Shown here one piece after another: positions 24,555 through 31,824 of a DNA stretch of 64,000 bases. Source of the stretch: Gemmatimonadota bacterium (GTDB lineage Bacteria; Gemmatimonadota; Gemmatimonadetes; Gemmatimonadales; Gemmatimonadaceae); NCBI GenBank assembly GCA_021299375.1, contig JAJTGR010000033.1, positions 62,001-126,000 on the forward strand, read 5' to 3'. The position numbers and the translations under genes are program-made. The first letter of the stretch is position 1, and each line of letters opens with the position of its first letter. A model generated the notes under the pieces. The model made no database searches and was not told the origin of the DNA. It was given only the letters and a program-made list of their open reading frames with translations.

Positions 24555-25934
24555 ATGGCGGAGTTTCGCAGGCGCATTCGCGTGCCCGTGCCGGTGGAGA
24601 CGCTCTTCGGATGGCATGAGCGGCCGGGCGCCTTCCTGCGGCTGTCGCCGCCGTGGGACCGCCCCGTGGTGCTGTCGCACACCGGTGGGATCCGCGACGG
24701 CGCCCGGGTAACGCTGCGGGTGCACGCAGGGCCGATCCCCACCACCTGGACGCTCGAGCACCGCGACTACCTCGCCAACCGGCAGTTCCGCGACGTGCTG
24801 CGCGAGGGGCCGTTTTCGTCGTGGGTACATACGCACTGCTTCGAGCCGGACGGTCCGGCCGCCAGCGTGCTCGACGATCACATCGTCTACCAGCTGCCGT
24901 TGGGTGAGATCGGCGACATCGTGGCCGGTGGATTTGCCCAGGCGACGCTGGCGCGGGTGTTCGCCTATCGCCACGCGCTGCTGGTCGGTGATCTCGAGCG
25001 GCATGCCCAGTTCGCCGACCGCCCGCGGCTGCGCGTGGCCATGACGGGGGCGACTGGATTCATCGGCACGCAGTTCGCTGCGTTCCTGAGCACGGGCGGG
25101 CACGAGGTGGTGCGCATCGGTCGCGGGCCGGTGCGTCCGGGGGTGGTGGATGTCCGTTGGAATCCCGACCGCGGCGAACTCGACCCCCGCGCCCTTGAGG
25201 GTGTCGACGCGGTGGTGCATCTCGCCGGTGCATCCATTGCCGAGCGGTGGACGCCGGCACATCGCGCCGCGATCAAGTCGAGCCGGGTGGAGAGCACGTC
25301 GCTGCTCGCCCACACCATCGCGCGCCTCGAACGCCGGCCACGTGTGTTCCTCAGTGGATCGGCCATCGGCGTCTACGGCAACCGTGGTGACGAGCTCCTC
25401 ACCGAGCATAGCCCCTTCGGCACCGACTACCTCGCTGAAGTTGGGCGGGCGTGGGAAGGGGCGACCGAGCCGGCCGACAAGGCGGGAGTGCGTGTCGTGC
25501 ATCTGCGCACCGGTATCGTGCAGGGGGCTGCGGGTGGCGCCCTGGCCAAGCAGGCCCCGCTCTTCAAGGTGGGGCTGGGCGGTCCGCTGGGCGACGGACG
25601 GCAATGGGTGAGCCCGATCGGCCTCGACGACCACCTCGGGGCGATGCATTTCTGCCTCATGCGGGGCGACGTGCGGGGCCCGGTGAACCTCGTCGCCCCC
25701 GACCCGGTGACGAACGCCGCGTACACGAAGGTGCTGGCCCGTGTCTTGGGGCGGCCGGCCCTGGCGCCCGCCCCGGCGTTCGCGCTGCGGCTGCTGCTGG
25801 GCGCCGAGATGGCCGATGCCACCGTGCTCACCAGTCAGCGGGTGGTGCCGGCGGTGCTGCAACGGGTAGGCTTCACATGGCGCCTGCCGACGCTGGAGGC
25901 CATGCTTCGGTTCGAGTTGGGCGTCTCCGCCTGA
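24555..25934 (+). CDS. SRPBCC-TIGR01777 epimerase fusion (YfcH-like)
   Basis: This 459-residue protein has two domains. Residues 1-150 resemble the SRPBCC/polyketide-cyclase fold (VPVPVETLFGWHERPGAFLRL). From about 157 there is an NAD(P)-binding epimerase of the TIGR01777/YfcH group: VAMTGATGFIGTQF, VHLAGASIAERWTP, SGSAIGVYGNRG and HLRTGIVQ. The usual YxxxK of SDRs is not visible, as in other TIGR01777 proteins. The function is unknown; YfcH relatives have been linked to cell division and stress in some bacteria. The start has no neighbouring AGGAGG, but the fold begins at its first residues. Confidence 0.85.
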   Translation: MAEFRRRIRVPVPVETLFGWHERPGAFLRLSPPWDRPVVLSHTGGIRDGARVTLRVHAGPIPTTWTLEHRDYLANRQFRDVLREGPFSSWVHTHCFEPDGPAASVLDDHIVYQLPLGEIGDIVAGGFAQATLARVFAYRHALLVGDLERHAQFADRPRLRVAMTGATGFIGTQFAAFLSTGGHEVVRIGRGPVRPGVVDVRWNPDRGELDPRALEGVDAVVHLAGASIAERWTPAHRAAIKSSRVESTSLLAHTIARLERRPRVFLSGSAIGVYGNRGDELLTEHSPFGTDYLAEVGRAWEGATEPADKAGVRVVHLRTGIVQGAAGGALAKQAPLFKVGLGGPLGDGRQWVSPIGLDDHLGAMHFCLMRGDVRGPVNLVAPDPVTNAAYTKVLARVLGRPALAPAPAFALRLLLGAEMADATVLTSQRVVPAVLQRVGFTWRLPTLEAMLRFELGVSA

Positions 25935-25971
25935 CACTTTCCCGCGCGCTCGGCGTAGTGCTGGTACCCTC

Positions 25972-26232
25972 ATGAACGTCATTCTTCTCGAGAGCGTCCT
26001 GTTCATCGCCCTGCTGGCGGTGGTGGGCGCTCTTGTGCTCAACGCGCTGGGTATCACCCCCGTCGGCAGACGCCTGCGCCAGACGGCCAATCGCAAGCGC
26101 ATCGACAAGCAGGCCGAACTCACCTGTCCCATCCACGGGCTGCAGCGCGAAGACGATCTCGTGCGGCTGCCCACGGGTGAACCCCTGTGTCCCAAGTGCT
26201 ACCAGGAGGCCGTCCATGGCCACATCGACTGA
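25972..26232 (+). CDS. Small membrane-anchored zinc-ribbon-like protein
   Basis: This 86-residue protein has one N-terminal transmembrane helix (ILLESVLFIALLAVVGALVL) and a basic stretch (RRLRQTANRKR). The C-terminal region has C-P-I-H and C-P-K-C pairs (TCPIHG, LCPKCYQEA), which look like a small zinc-binding module. It overlaps the SPFH gene by 17 bases, with the ribosome site AGGAGG of that gene inside its coding region. Such a pair suggests an accessory protein for the SPFH scaffold. I do not know a named family. Confidence 0.72.
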   Translation: MNVILLESVLFIALLAVVGALVLNALGITPVGRRLRQTANRKRIDKQAELTCPIHGLQREDDLVRLPTGEPLCPKCYQEAVHGHID

Positions 26233-27181
26233 TGACCTGCTCGAAGGTATCCGCCACTCCATGCGCAGCTCCCTGACCGGCATGCCCGGCGGCGGGGGCG
26301 GCGGTAGCGGCGTGTTCCGCAAGCTGGGGCTCGCCGCCGTGCTGCTGCTCGGGCTCATCCTGCTCGTGCGGCCAACCATTGCCTACATCGAGCCGGGGCA
26401 TGTGGGCATCGTCATCAACCGTGCCGGTGGCGGCGTGTCACCGCAGCCGCTGGGGCCGGGTTTCCATCTGCGCAACCCCGTGTTCACGCAGATCCAGGAG
26501 TATCCGACGTTCATGCAGACGCTGGTCCTCACGCGCGAAAGTACGGAGGGCTCGCCGAGCAATGACGAGATCAATGTGAACTCGGTCGAAGGGCAGCCGC
26601 TCTCGCTGGACGTGTCCATGTCGTTCGAGCTCGATGGGGCTCGGGTGCCGGCACTGTACCAGACGTTCCGCACCGATGTGCAGGCCATCGCCCGCGGGTT
26701 CATCCGGCAGGCCATACGCCAGTCGCTGCAGGAGGTCGTGGGCCAGGAGCAGATTGCCGAAATTCTTGGCCCGAAGAAGGCGGCCGTGGTCACGCAGACG
26801 CAGGCGCAACTGCAGAAGCGCCTCGACCCGTACGGCATCATGGTGAAGCAGTTCACGCTCAACGAATTCCGCGCACCCAAAGCCGTGATGGATGCCATTT
26901 CGCTCAAGAACGTCATGCAGCAGCAGGCACTCACGGCGCAGAACGAGCTGCAGAAGAACACGTTTCAGGCGCAGGGCGACAGCATCAAGGCGGCGGGACG
27001 CGCCAAGGCCATCCTCACGGAGGCGGAGGCGCAGGCCAAGGCCAACGACCTGCTGTCGCGCAGCATCACCGGCAACCTGGTGCAGTACGAGATGGCCAAG
27101 CGCTGGAACGGGCAGATGCCGCAGGTCACGGGTGGGGCCATGCCCATGATGCAGTTGCCGGGCTCGATCAAGAGCCCGTGA
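26216..27181 (+). CDS. SPFH/prohibitin-family membrane protein
   Basis: This 321-residue protein starts at ATG 26216, with AGGAGG seven bases before it. After a flexible Gly-rich head comes one membrane helix (about 38-58) and then an SPFH/Band 7 domain: YIEPGHVGIVINRAGGG, LGPGFHLRNPVF and ITV-like VNSVEGQPLSLDVSMSF. The C-terminal part is a long coiled coil with ALTAQNELQKNTFQAQGDSIK-type repeats (read as AQNELQKNTFQ) and AEAQAKANDLL. These proteins form membrane scaffolds. The small zinc-ribbon gene overlaps it upstream. No protease gene of the FtsH or HflK/C kind is adjacent. Confidence 0.9.
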   Translation: MATSTDDLLEGIRHSMRSSLTGMPGGGGGGSGVFRKLGLAAVLLLGLILLVRPTIAYIEPGHVGIVINRAGGGVSPQPLGPGFHLRNPVFTQIQEYPTFMQTLVLTRESTEGSPSNDEINVNSVEGQPLSLDVSMSFELDGARVPALYQTFRTDVQAIARGFIRQAIRQSLQEVVGQEQIAEILGPKKAAVVTQTQAQLQKRLDPYGIMVKQFTLNEFRAPKAVMDAISLKNVMQQQALTAQNELQKNTFQAQGDSIKAAGRAKAILTEAEAQAKANDLLSRSITGNLVQYEMAKRWNGQMPQVTGGAMPMMQLPGSIKSP

Positions 27182-27191
27182 GGTCGATGGC

Positions 27192-27689
27192 ATGCCACGC
27201 GTCGCCTTCGATGCGCTGCCCAATACGGCACGCCTGTGGGTGTTCAGTGCCGCCGGCCCGGTGACCGGCGCAGCCGCCGAGGCGTTGCTGACGCTCGTCG
27301 ATGGACATCTGGATCGGTGGCGCGCCCACGGCGTGCCGCTGGTATGCGCTCGTGACTGGCGTGACCATCGCTTTCTTGCCATCGGCGTCGACGAGGCGGC
27401 CACGGGTGCGTCGGGGTGCTCGATCGACGCGCTGTTTCATGCGCTGCGCGATGCCGAGCGTGAGGTCGGGACGTCGCTGGTGGACAGTGCGCGCCTGTTC
27501 TGGCGCGATGCAGACGGCGTAGTGCAGGGGACCGACCGGCCGGGGTTTCGCGCGGCCGGTGCCGCGGGCGTGATCGCTACGGACACGCCGGTGTTCGACA
27601 CGACCGTCGAAACCGTGGGCGCGTGGCGCACCGCGTTCGAGAAGCCGGCGCGGGAGAGCTGGCAGGCGCGATTGCTGCCTCCTCGTTGA
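27192..27689 (+). CDS. Conserved hypothetical protein with GCSID motif
   Basis: This 165-residue soluble protein has RLWVFSAAGPVT at the start, WRAHGVPL, and a distinctive GASGCSIDALFHALR (about 75-89). It matches a widely distributed but uncharacterised family, mostly known from Bacteroidetes and relatives, whose members are sometimes mislabelled as ABC-type ATPases; no Walker A is present here. The conserved Cys in GCSID could be catalytic, which is a guess. It follows the SPFH gene by 10 bp and is the last gene before a 240-bp convergent gap. Confidence 0.72.
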   Translation: MPRVAFDALPNTARLWVFSAAGPVTGAAAEALLTLVDGHLDRWRAHGVPLVCARDWRDHRFLAIGVDEAATGASGCSIDALFHALRDAEREVGTSLVDSARLFWRDADGVVQGTDRPGFRAAGAAGVIATDTPVFDTTVETVGAWRTAFEKPARESWQARLLPPR

Positions 27690-27880
27690 TCGCGGGGGGG
27701 TAATCGGTCAGTCGGCCGTTTGGGCGCCCGCTGTGCGGGCGCGATCCACCGCTGGATGCACAGCGGGATGGCTCGGTGCGGCGGCAGGGGGGCTTCGCCG
27801 TTGCCACCTCGACCAAGGGAGGCAAGGCGACGTGATCGAAATCGGCGCCGGCCCATCGGTTTTGCATCCCGTTGGAGATC

Positions 27881-27899
27881 GCGCCGCCGGAGGCGGCGC
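27881..27899. terminator. Hairpin between convergent genes
   Basis: GCGCCGCC and GGCGGCGC pair perfectly around a GGA loop, between the stops of the plus-strand GCSID gene (27689) and the minus-strand aldolase gene (27931). It could end either transcript. The rest of the 240-bp gap is GC-rich sequence with no convincing gene. Confidence 0.45.
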
Positions 27900-27930
27900 C
27901 CATTCGACTGCTACGTCATTCCGCGGACGA

Positions 27931-29007
27931 TCACCGCAGCCAGTCGTCCAGCCGCTCGGCCACGAACCGATCGTCCGCGAGATCCGGATACTGCGCGGAT
28001 AATCGTGACAGGGCCTCCGCCTGACCCGGTGACAGCTGTTCGTGGGTGTCGAAGGTCCACGTGCCGCGTACGAGGCCCTGGAGGCGCAGGATCTCCAGGA
28101 TGCCCGGCAGGCAGCCGCGATACCCGTTCGCGGCGTCGAAGATCACGGCGTTGGCCATGGTGAGTGCGGCCCCGCGCGTGAGCCACTCGCGGCGCAGCAT
28201 GTCGGTGCCGGAGGCGCGCCACGTCTGGATGGCATGCAGCATCTCCACCGCCTTGGAGGTCCACACGGCCCACTGCCCGAGCAGTCCGCCCACGAAATGC
28301 CGCGTGTAGCCGCGGCCGCCGCTCGTGACCGGCATATCGGTCACCAGGTCGGCAACGATCGCATCATCGTTGCCGGTGTACAGCGCGATGTCGTCGCGGC
28401 CGGCATCGGCGAGGGCCCGCACCACGTCGAGGGTGGCATAGCGATCGAATGGCGCCACCTTGATGGCCACCACGTTCGCGATCTCGGCGAACTCCCGCCA
28501 GAACGCGTAGCCCAGGCGACGTCCGCCCACGGCCGGCTGCAGGTAGAATCCGAACAGCGGGATCGCTTCGGCCACGCGCCGGCAGTGCGCAAGGATCGCC
28601 TCGTCGCTCGCCTCACGCCACGCACCCAGCGACAGCAGGCCGCAGTGGTAGCCGAGGGCGAGGGCGATCTGGGCTTCGCGGGTGGCCTGCGCCGTGTCGC
28701 CGATAAGTCCCGCCACTCGCACGAACGGCCGTGACGCGTCGGCCAGCGCCGCCGTCGCCGTCTCCGCGGCGAGTTCGAGCACCGGGCGATAGAGCCCGAT
28801 CTTCGGATCGTGGATGGGGAAGCCCGTGGTGTGCACGCCGACGGCCATGCCGCCCGCACCAGCCGCGACGTAGTAGCGCGTCAGGGCGCGCTGGTGCCGC
28901 TCGTCCATGTCACGCGTGGGCGTCAGGGCCAGCGGATGCGCCGGGATGACCTGACCGGTCTGCAGGTGCGCGCGCACGTTGAACGCGGCGTGCTCAGAAG
29001 CGCCCAT
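27931..29007 (-). CDS. DapA-like dihydrodipicolinate synthase/aldolase family protein
   Basis: This 358-residue class I aldolase-type protein has the expected Schiff-base lysine K183 in VVAIKVAPFDRY and the FGFYLQPAVGG strand that precedes it. MDERHQRALTRYYVAAGAGGMAVG (in part RYYVAAGAGGMAVG) is the usual first barrel element, and LYTGNDD a later one. It is longer than DapA (about 290), with an extra C-terminal helical region. Relatives cleave or form 2-keto-3-deoxy sugar acids. I chose ATG 29007, with GAGGTG upstream, which overlaps the preceding epimerase gene by 14 bases. The coupled pair suggests a sugar or sugar-acid catabolic route. Confidence 0.82.
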   Translation of the reverse strand: MGASEHAAFNVRAHLQTGQVIPAHPLALTPTRDMDERHQRALTRYYVAAGAGGMAVGVHTTGFPIHDPKIGLYRPVLELAAETATAALADASRPFVRVAGLIGDTAQATREAQIALALGYHCGLLSLGAWREASDEAILAHCRRVAEAIPLFGFYLQPAVGGRRLGYAFWREFAEIANVVAIKVAPFDRYATLDVVRALADAGRDDIALYTGNDDAIVADLVTDMPVTSGGRGYTRHFVGGLLGQWAVWTSKAVEMLHAIQTWRASGTDMLRREWLTRGAALTMANAVIFDAANGYRGCLPGILEILRLQGLVRGTWTFDTHEQLSPGQAEALSRLSAQYPDLADDRFVAERLDDWLR

Positions 29008-30025
29008 CACGCACCTCGAACTTGGTGGGTTTCGACAGCAGGCGCCCGCCCTGCCGCACCCACGCCACGGCCCACGCACACAGCGTGTCGAGCGGGAGCG
29101 GGGTGTACGGCAGCAGGGTGTGCAGACGGTGCACGTTGGCCACGAGCGCATCCGCCTGTTCGGTGCCCACGCACACGGGCGTGACACCGGCGTGGCGTCC
29201 GAGGCACTCGGCGAGCTCGCGCACACGTACCATGGGGCCGGTCACGTTGAGCGCCACCGGGGGTGACGCGGCCACACCGAGCGCACGCAGCGCGAGCCGG
29301 TTGGCGTCACCCTGCCAGATCACGTTCACCCAGCCGGTGGCGAGGTCGATCGGCTCCTCGGCCAGCACCCGGCGCGCGAGTTCGGTGACCACGCCATAGC
29401 GCAGATCGCAGGCATAGAACAATCGGTAGAGCAGCAGCGGTGAGCCGGTTCGGCGCGCCACGCTCTCGAACGCCCGCTCGCGCCCGATGGTGCTGGCGGC
29501 ATACTCGCCGTCGGGCACGAGCGCCTCGTCTTCCTGCGAGCCGCCGTGTGCGACCGGCGTACGGCCATACACGTTGCCGGTGGAGAAGCAGACCATCCGT
29601 GCGCCCGCATAGCGCTCGGCGGCATGCACGCTGGCGACGACGTTCTGCGTCCACGTTCCCACCGGATCGCCGGTGGTGCCGAACTTCTGACCGGCGAGCC
29701 AGAGGACGTTGGCGGCATCGGGAAGGGCCGCGACGGCGTGTGGATCAGAGAGATCGGCGCGGATGACGTCGACACCGGTGGCCTCGAGCATGGCGGCGGC
29801 CTGCGGATCGCTGAACCGCGAGACGGCGATCACACGACGGCCACGGTCAGCGATGGCGCGACGTGCCATGCGGGCAAGCGTTGGCCCCATCTTGCCGCCG
29901 GCCCCGAGGATGAGCACGTCGCCGTCGAGGGCGCGCAGTGCGTCGATTGTGTGCTGATCCGGCGTGGCGAGGCGGTGCTCGAGATCCGGTTCGGTAATCG
30001 GGGCGCTGCTGGAAGAGGTGCTCAT
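28994..30025 (-). CDS. NAD-dependent epimerase/dehydratase family protein
   Basis: This 343-residue SDR protein has an NAD loop DVLILGAGGKMGPTL near 35-48, a VLWLAGQKFGT segment and CFSTGNVYGRTP. The usual YxxxK is replaced by a region YAASTIGRERAF, so the catalytic arrangement is atypical. It is the first gene of a two-gene minus-strand unit with the DapA-like aldolase, overlapping it by 14 bases. A role in oxidising or dehydrating a sugar or sugar acid before aldolase cleavage is plausible. The promoter must lie in the 184-bp region up to the plsC gene, where a large inverted repeat sits. Confidence 0.82.
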   Translation of the reverse strand: MSTSSSSAPITEPDLEHRLATPDQHTIDALRALDGDVLILGAGGKMGPTLARMARRAIADRGRRVIAVSRFSDPQAAAMLEATGVDVIRADLSDPHAVAALPDAANVLWLAGQKFGTTGDPVGTWTQNVVASVHAAERYAGARMVCFSTGNVYGRTPVAHGGSQEDEALVPDGEYAASTIGRERAFESVARRTGSPLLLYRLFYACDLRYGVVTELARRVLAEEPIDLATGWVNVIWQGDANRLALRALGVAASPPVALNVTGPMVRVRELAECLGRHAGVTPVCVGTEQADALVANVHRLHTLLPYTPLPLDTLCAWAVAWVRQGGRLLSKPTKFEVRDGRF

Positions 30026-30062
30026 GTCCTCTGGCCTTGTGTGTGCGCGACATTCCTGCTGC

Positions 30063-30169
30063 CTGGCCGCGGATTACGCAGAAACGACGGCAACCACACG
30101 GATACAGCAACAGCTCGTATTGGTCTTATCCGTGTCGTTTCCGACTGCGTCGGTGTGATCCGCGGCCAG
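30063..30169. repeat. Imperfect palindromic intergenic element
   Basis: CTGGCCGCGGAT at 30063-30074 and its exact complement at 30158-30169 bound a 107-bp element. Inside, further matched pairs can be seen: CGCAG, AAACGAC and ACACGGATA on the left arm recur, complementary and in the same order, on the right arm. It lies between the epimerase (30025) and plsC (30210) genes. It resembles dispersed palindromic repeats of REP/MITE type; mobility is not shown. Confidence 0.6.
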
Positions 30170-30209
30170 AATACTCAACAGCAGCGGCTAGGCATCCCGA
30201 AGAGACGGT

Positions 30210-30983
30210 CTACACCGACGCGGTCGCGCCCACCGGCGGCATCGCGATGCCGAGTTCCGCCGCCAGCGCGCGCCGACCCATGTCGATGCGCTCGCGCGCC
30301 ATGGCCTTGAGAGTCGGGAGGTCGCTCAGGGTCATGTGGGCGGTCTCGATGGGGTCGAGCACCTGCGCCAGCGCTTTCGCCTTGAGAAAACGAAACGTTC
30401 CCTTGGCCATCGCGTTGCGCGTGCCCGCCACCGCGATCGGCAGGATCGGCGCACCGCTTTCGATGGCGAGGCGGAACGCGCCGTCCTTGAACGGCAGCAT
30501 CTCCTGCGTTTTCGAGCGGGTGCCTTCGGGGAAGACCATCACGCTCACCTTCTTGGCGAGCCGGTCGCGGCATTGGGCAATTGCGTTGATCGTGGAATCG
30601 CGATCGCCGCGTACGAGGTGGATGTCTCCCGCCATGCGCATCATCCAGCCCATGCAGGGGATCTTGAACATGGTGTCCTTGCTCAGCCACTTCATCTCCC
30701 ACGGGAAGCAGCTGAGGAGGAACACGTCGGCGTACGACTCGTGGTTGGCGATCACCACATACGGGCGTCGCGGGTCGGCGAGCGAGCCGCGGACACGAAA
30801 GCTCCACAGCCCATTGAGGCGCATGGCCGTGACGCCCACCAGGCGGAAGGCGCGCCCGGCGGCATAGCGCCCCTTGTCGAACGGGGCGGTGCACGCGAAC
30901 ACGAGGGCCACCACCGGCGTGCCGAGGATGACGACGAGAACCGTCTCCACCCAGGCCCACCAGTTCAAGATCGTTCCGAGCAT
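30210..30983 (-). CDS. plsC: 1-acyl-sn-glycerol-3-phosphate acyltransferase
   Basis: This 257-residue membrane-associated acyltransferase has N-terminal hydrophobic helices (about 8-35). The PlsC motifs follow: NHESYAD with H81 and D86 (H-x4-D), a GDIHLVRGDRDS region for substrate binding, and FPEGTRS at 151-157. It acylates lysophosphatidic acid to phosphatidic acid in phospholipid synthesis. The end of the protein (MPPVGATASV) is short and unremarkable. It lies six bases downstream of the CDGSH gene on the same strand. Confidence 0.92.
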   Translation of the reverse strand: MLGTILNWWAWVETVLVVILGTPVVALVFACTAPFDKGRYAAGRAFRLVGVTAMRLNGLWSFRVRGSLADPRRPYVVIANHESYADVFLLSCFPWEMKWLSKDTMFKIPCMGWMMRMAGDIHLVRGDRDSTINAIAQCRDRLAKKVSVMVFPEGTRSKTQEMLPFKDGAFRLAIESGAPILPIAVAGTRNAMAKGTFRFLKAKALAQVLDPIETAHMTLSDLPTLKAMARERIDMGRRALAAELGIAMPPVGATASV

Positions 30984-30989
30984 CGGTGG

Positions 30990-31232
30990 TCAGCCCTGCG
31001 GGAGCGCCGGATTGTCCATGGGATCAGCGGGATCGATGAACCCAAGCTCCTTGTGTGAGCCATCACAGAACGGCTTCACCTTGGAGGCTCCGCACCGGCA
31101 CAGCGACATGGGCCGCCCCTCGGCGCGCGGCGGGATGACGGTGCCCTCGTGGTCGAGGAGGACGATCTGGGCGGCATCTTCGGCGTTGATGCCGAGGGAG
31201 CCGTTCTTGCGGACGGTGATGGTGATGGGCAT
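30990..31232 (-). CDS. CDGSH iron-sulphur domain protein
   Basis: This 80-residue protein contains the complete zinc-finger-like CDGSH motif that holds a 2Fe-2S cluster with three Cys and one His: C45, C47, C56 and H60 in SLCRCGASKVKPFCDGSH. Only one motif is present. The N-terminal half, PITITVRKNGSLGIN, is a beta-rich cap common to bacterial family members. It is cytoplasmic, likely a small electron or cluster carrier. The sufE gene lies 72 bp upstream on the same strand, consistent with Fe-S metabolism. Confidence 0.93.
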   Translation of the reverse strand: MPITITVRKNGSLGINAEDAAQIVLLDHEGTVIPPRAEGRPMSLCRCGASKVKPFCDGSHKELGFIDPADPMDNPALPQG

Positions 31233-31304
31233 GAGAGCGCAGGGACCAGGAAGGAGGGTGTCGGGGAGGAGGGGGCAGCGATGGCGCGGGCTGCCCGGTG
31301 AGTG

Positions 31305-31751
31305 CTACGCCTCGGATGCCGCGGCCGCGTGCCGCTTGAGGCGGGCGATCATGGCATTGAGGCCGGACTCGCGGGCGCCCAGACCGATGTCGGTCATGAG
31401 CAGCCGCACGAAGTCCCCTGGGAGCGCCAAGGTGACGGCCGGTGGCTGGTCGTTCACGGCGGCAAACACGATCGCGAGGATCGCCGCCACCGTGGGTGAC
31501 TGCCGGGCGTTCACGTCGGCGAAGAAATGGATCGTTCCGTCGGCCTGCTGTTCGGGAAAGAGGTCGACCCGCGTCTGGCACTCGTGGACCGTGTACGCCG
31601 CCCGATCGAGCGCGGCGAGGCGCTCGGGAAGCGGTTCGAGCTTCTTCGACCAGGCCAGGAGCGCTGCCATCTTGTCTTCCCGCCCCAGCATGCGGAATTG
31701 CTTGAGGGTGCGGGCGAGGGTTGGCGGCAGGCCTTCGGTGGTGTCGGACAT
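31305..31751 (-). CDS. sufE: SufE-family sulphur acceptor
   Basis: This 148-residue protein carries the acceptor cysteine, C58, in VHECQTRVDLF, equivalent to the GCQSQVWI loop of E. coli SufE, which takes persulphide sulphur from the desulphurase SufS. The C-terminal helical region (MIARLKRHA) and length match the family. It works with SufS in Fe-S cluster assembly in the cytoplasm. No sufS is adjacent in this window, but the neighbouring CDGSH gene is an Fe-S protein. The ATG at 31751 follows a 73-bp gap after the amine-oxidase stop. Confidence 0.9.
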   Translation of the reverse strand: MSDTTEGLPPTLARTLKQFRMLGREDKMAALLAWSKKLEPLPERLAALDRAAYTVHECQTRVDLFPEQQADGTIHFFADVNARQSPTVAAILAIVFAAVNDQPPAVTLALPGDFVRLLMTDIGLGARESGLNAMIARLKRHAAAASEA

Positions 31752-31824
31752 GTGCCAAAGCTAGCCGGTCCGCCAACGGTCACGGGACGGGTTGACGGAC
31801 CGGCCGGGGCGCGTCGTGCGGGGC

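Noticed and set aside
23721-26195. 824-codon minus-strand frame opposite the glycosylase and TIGR01777 genes
   Set aside because: The plus-strand genes have complete catalytic motifs; this frame is a codon-position shadow.
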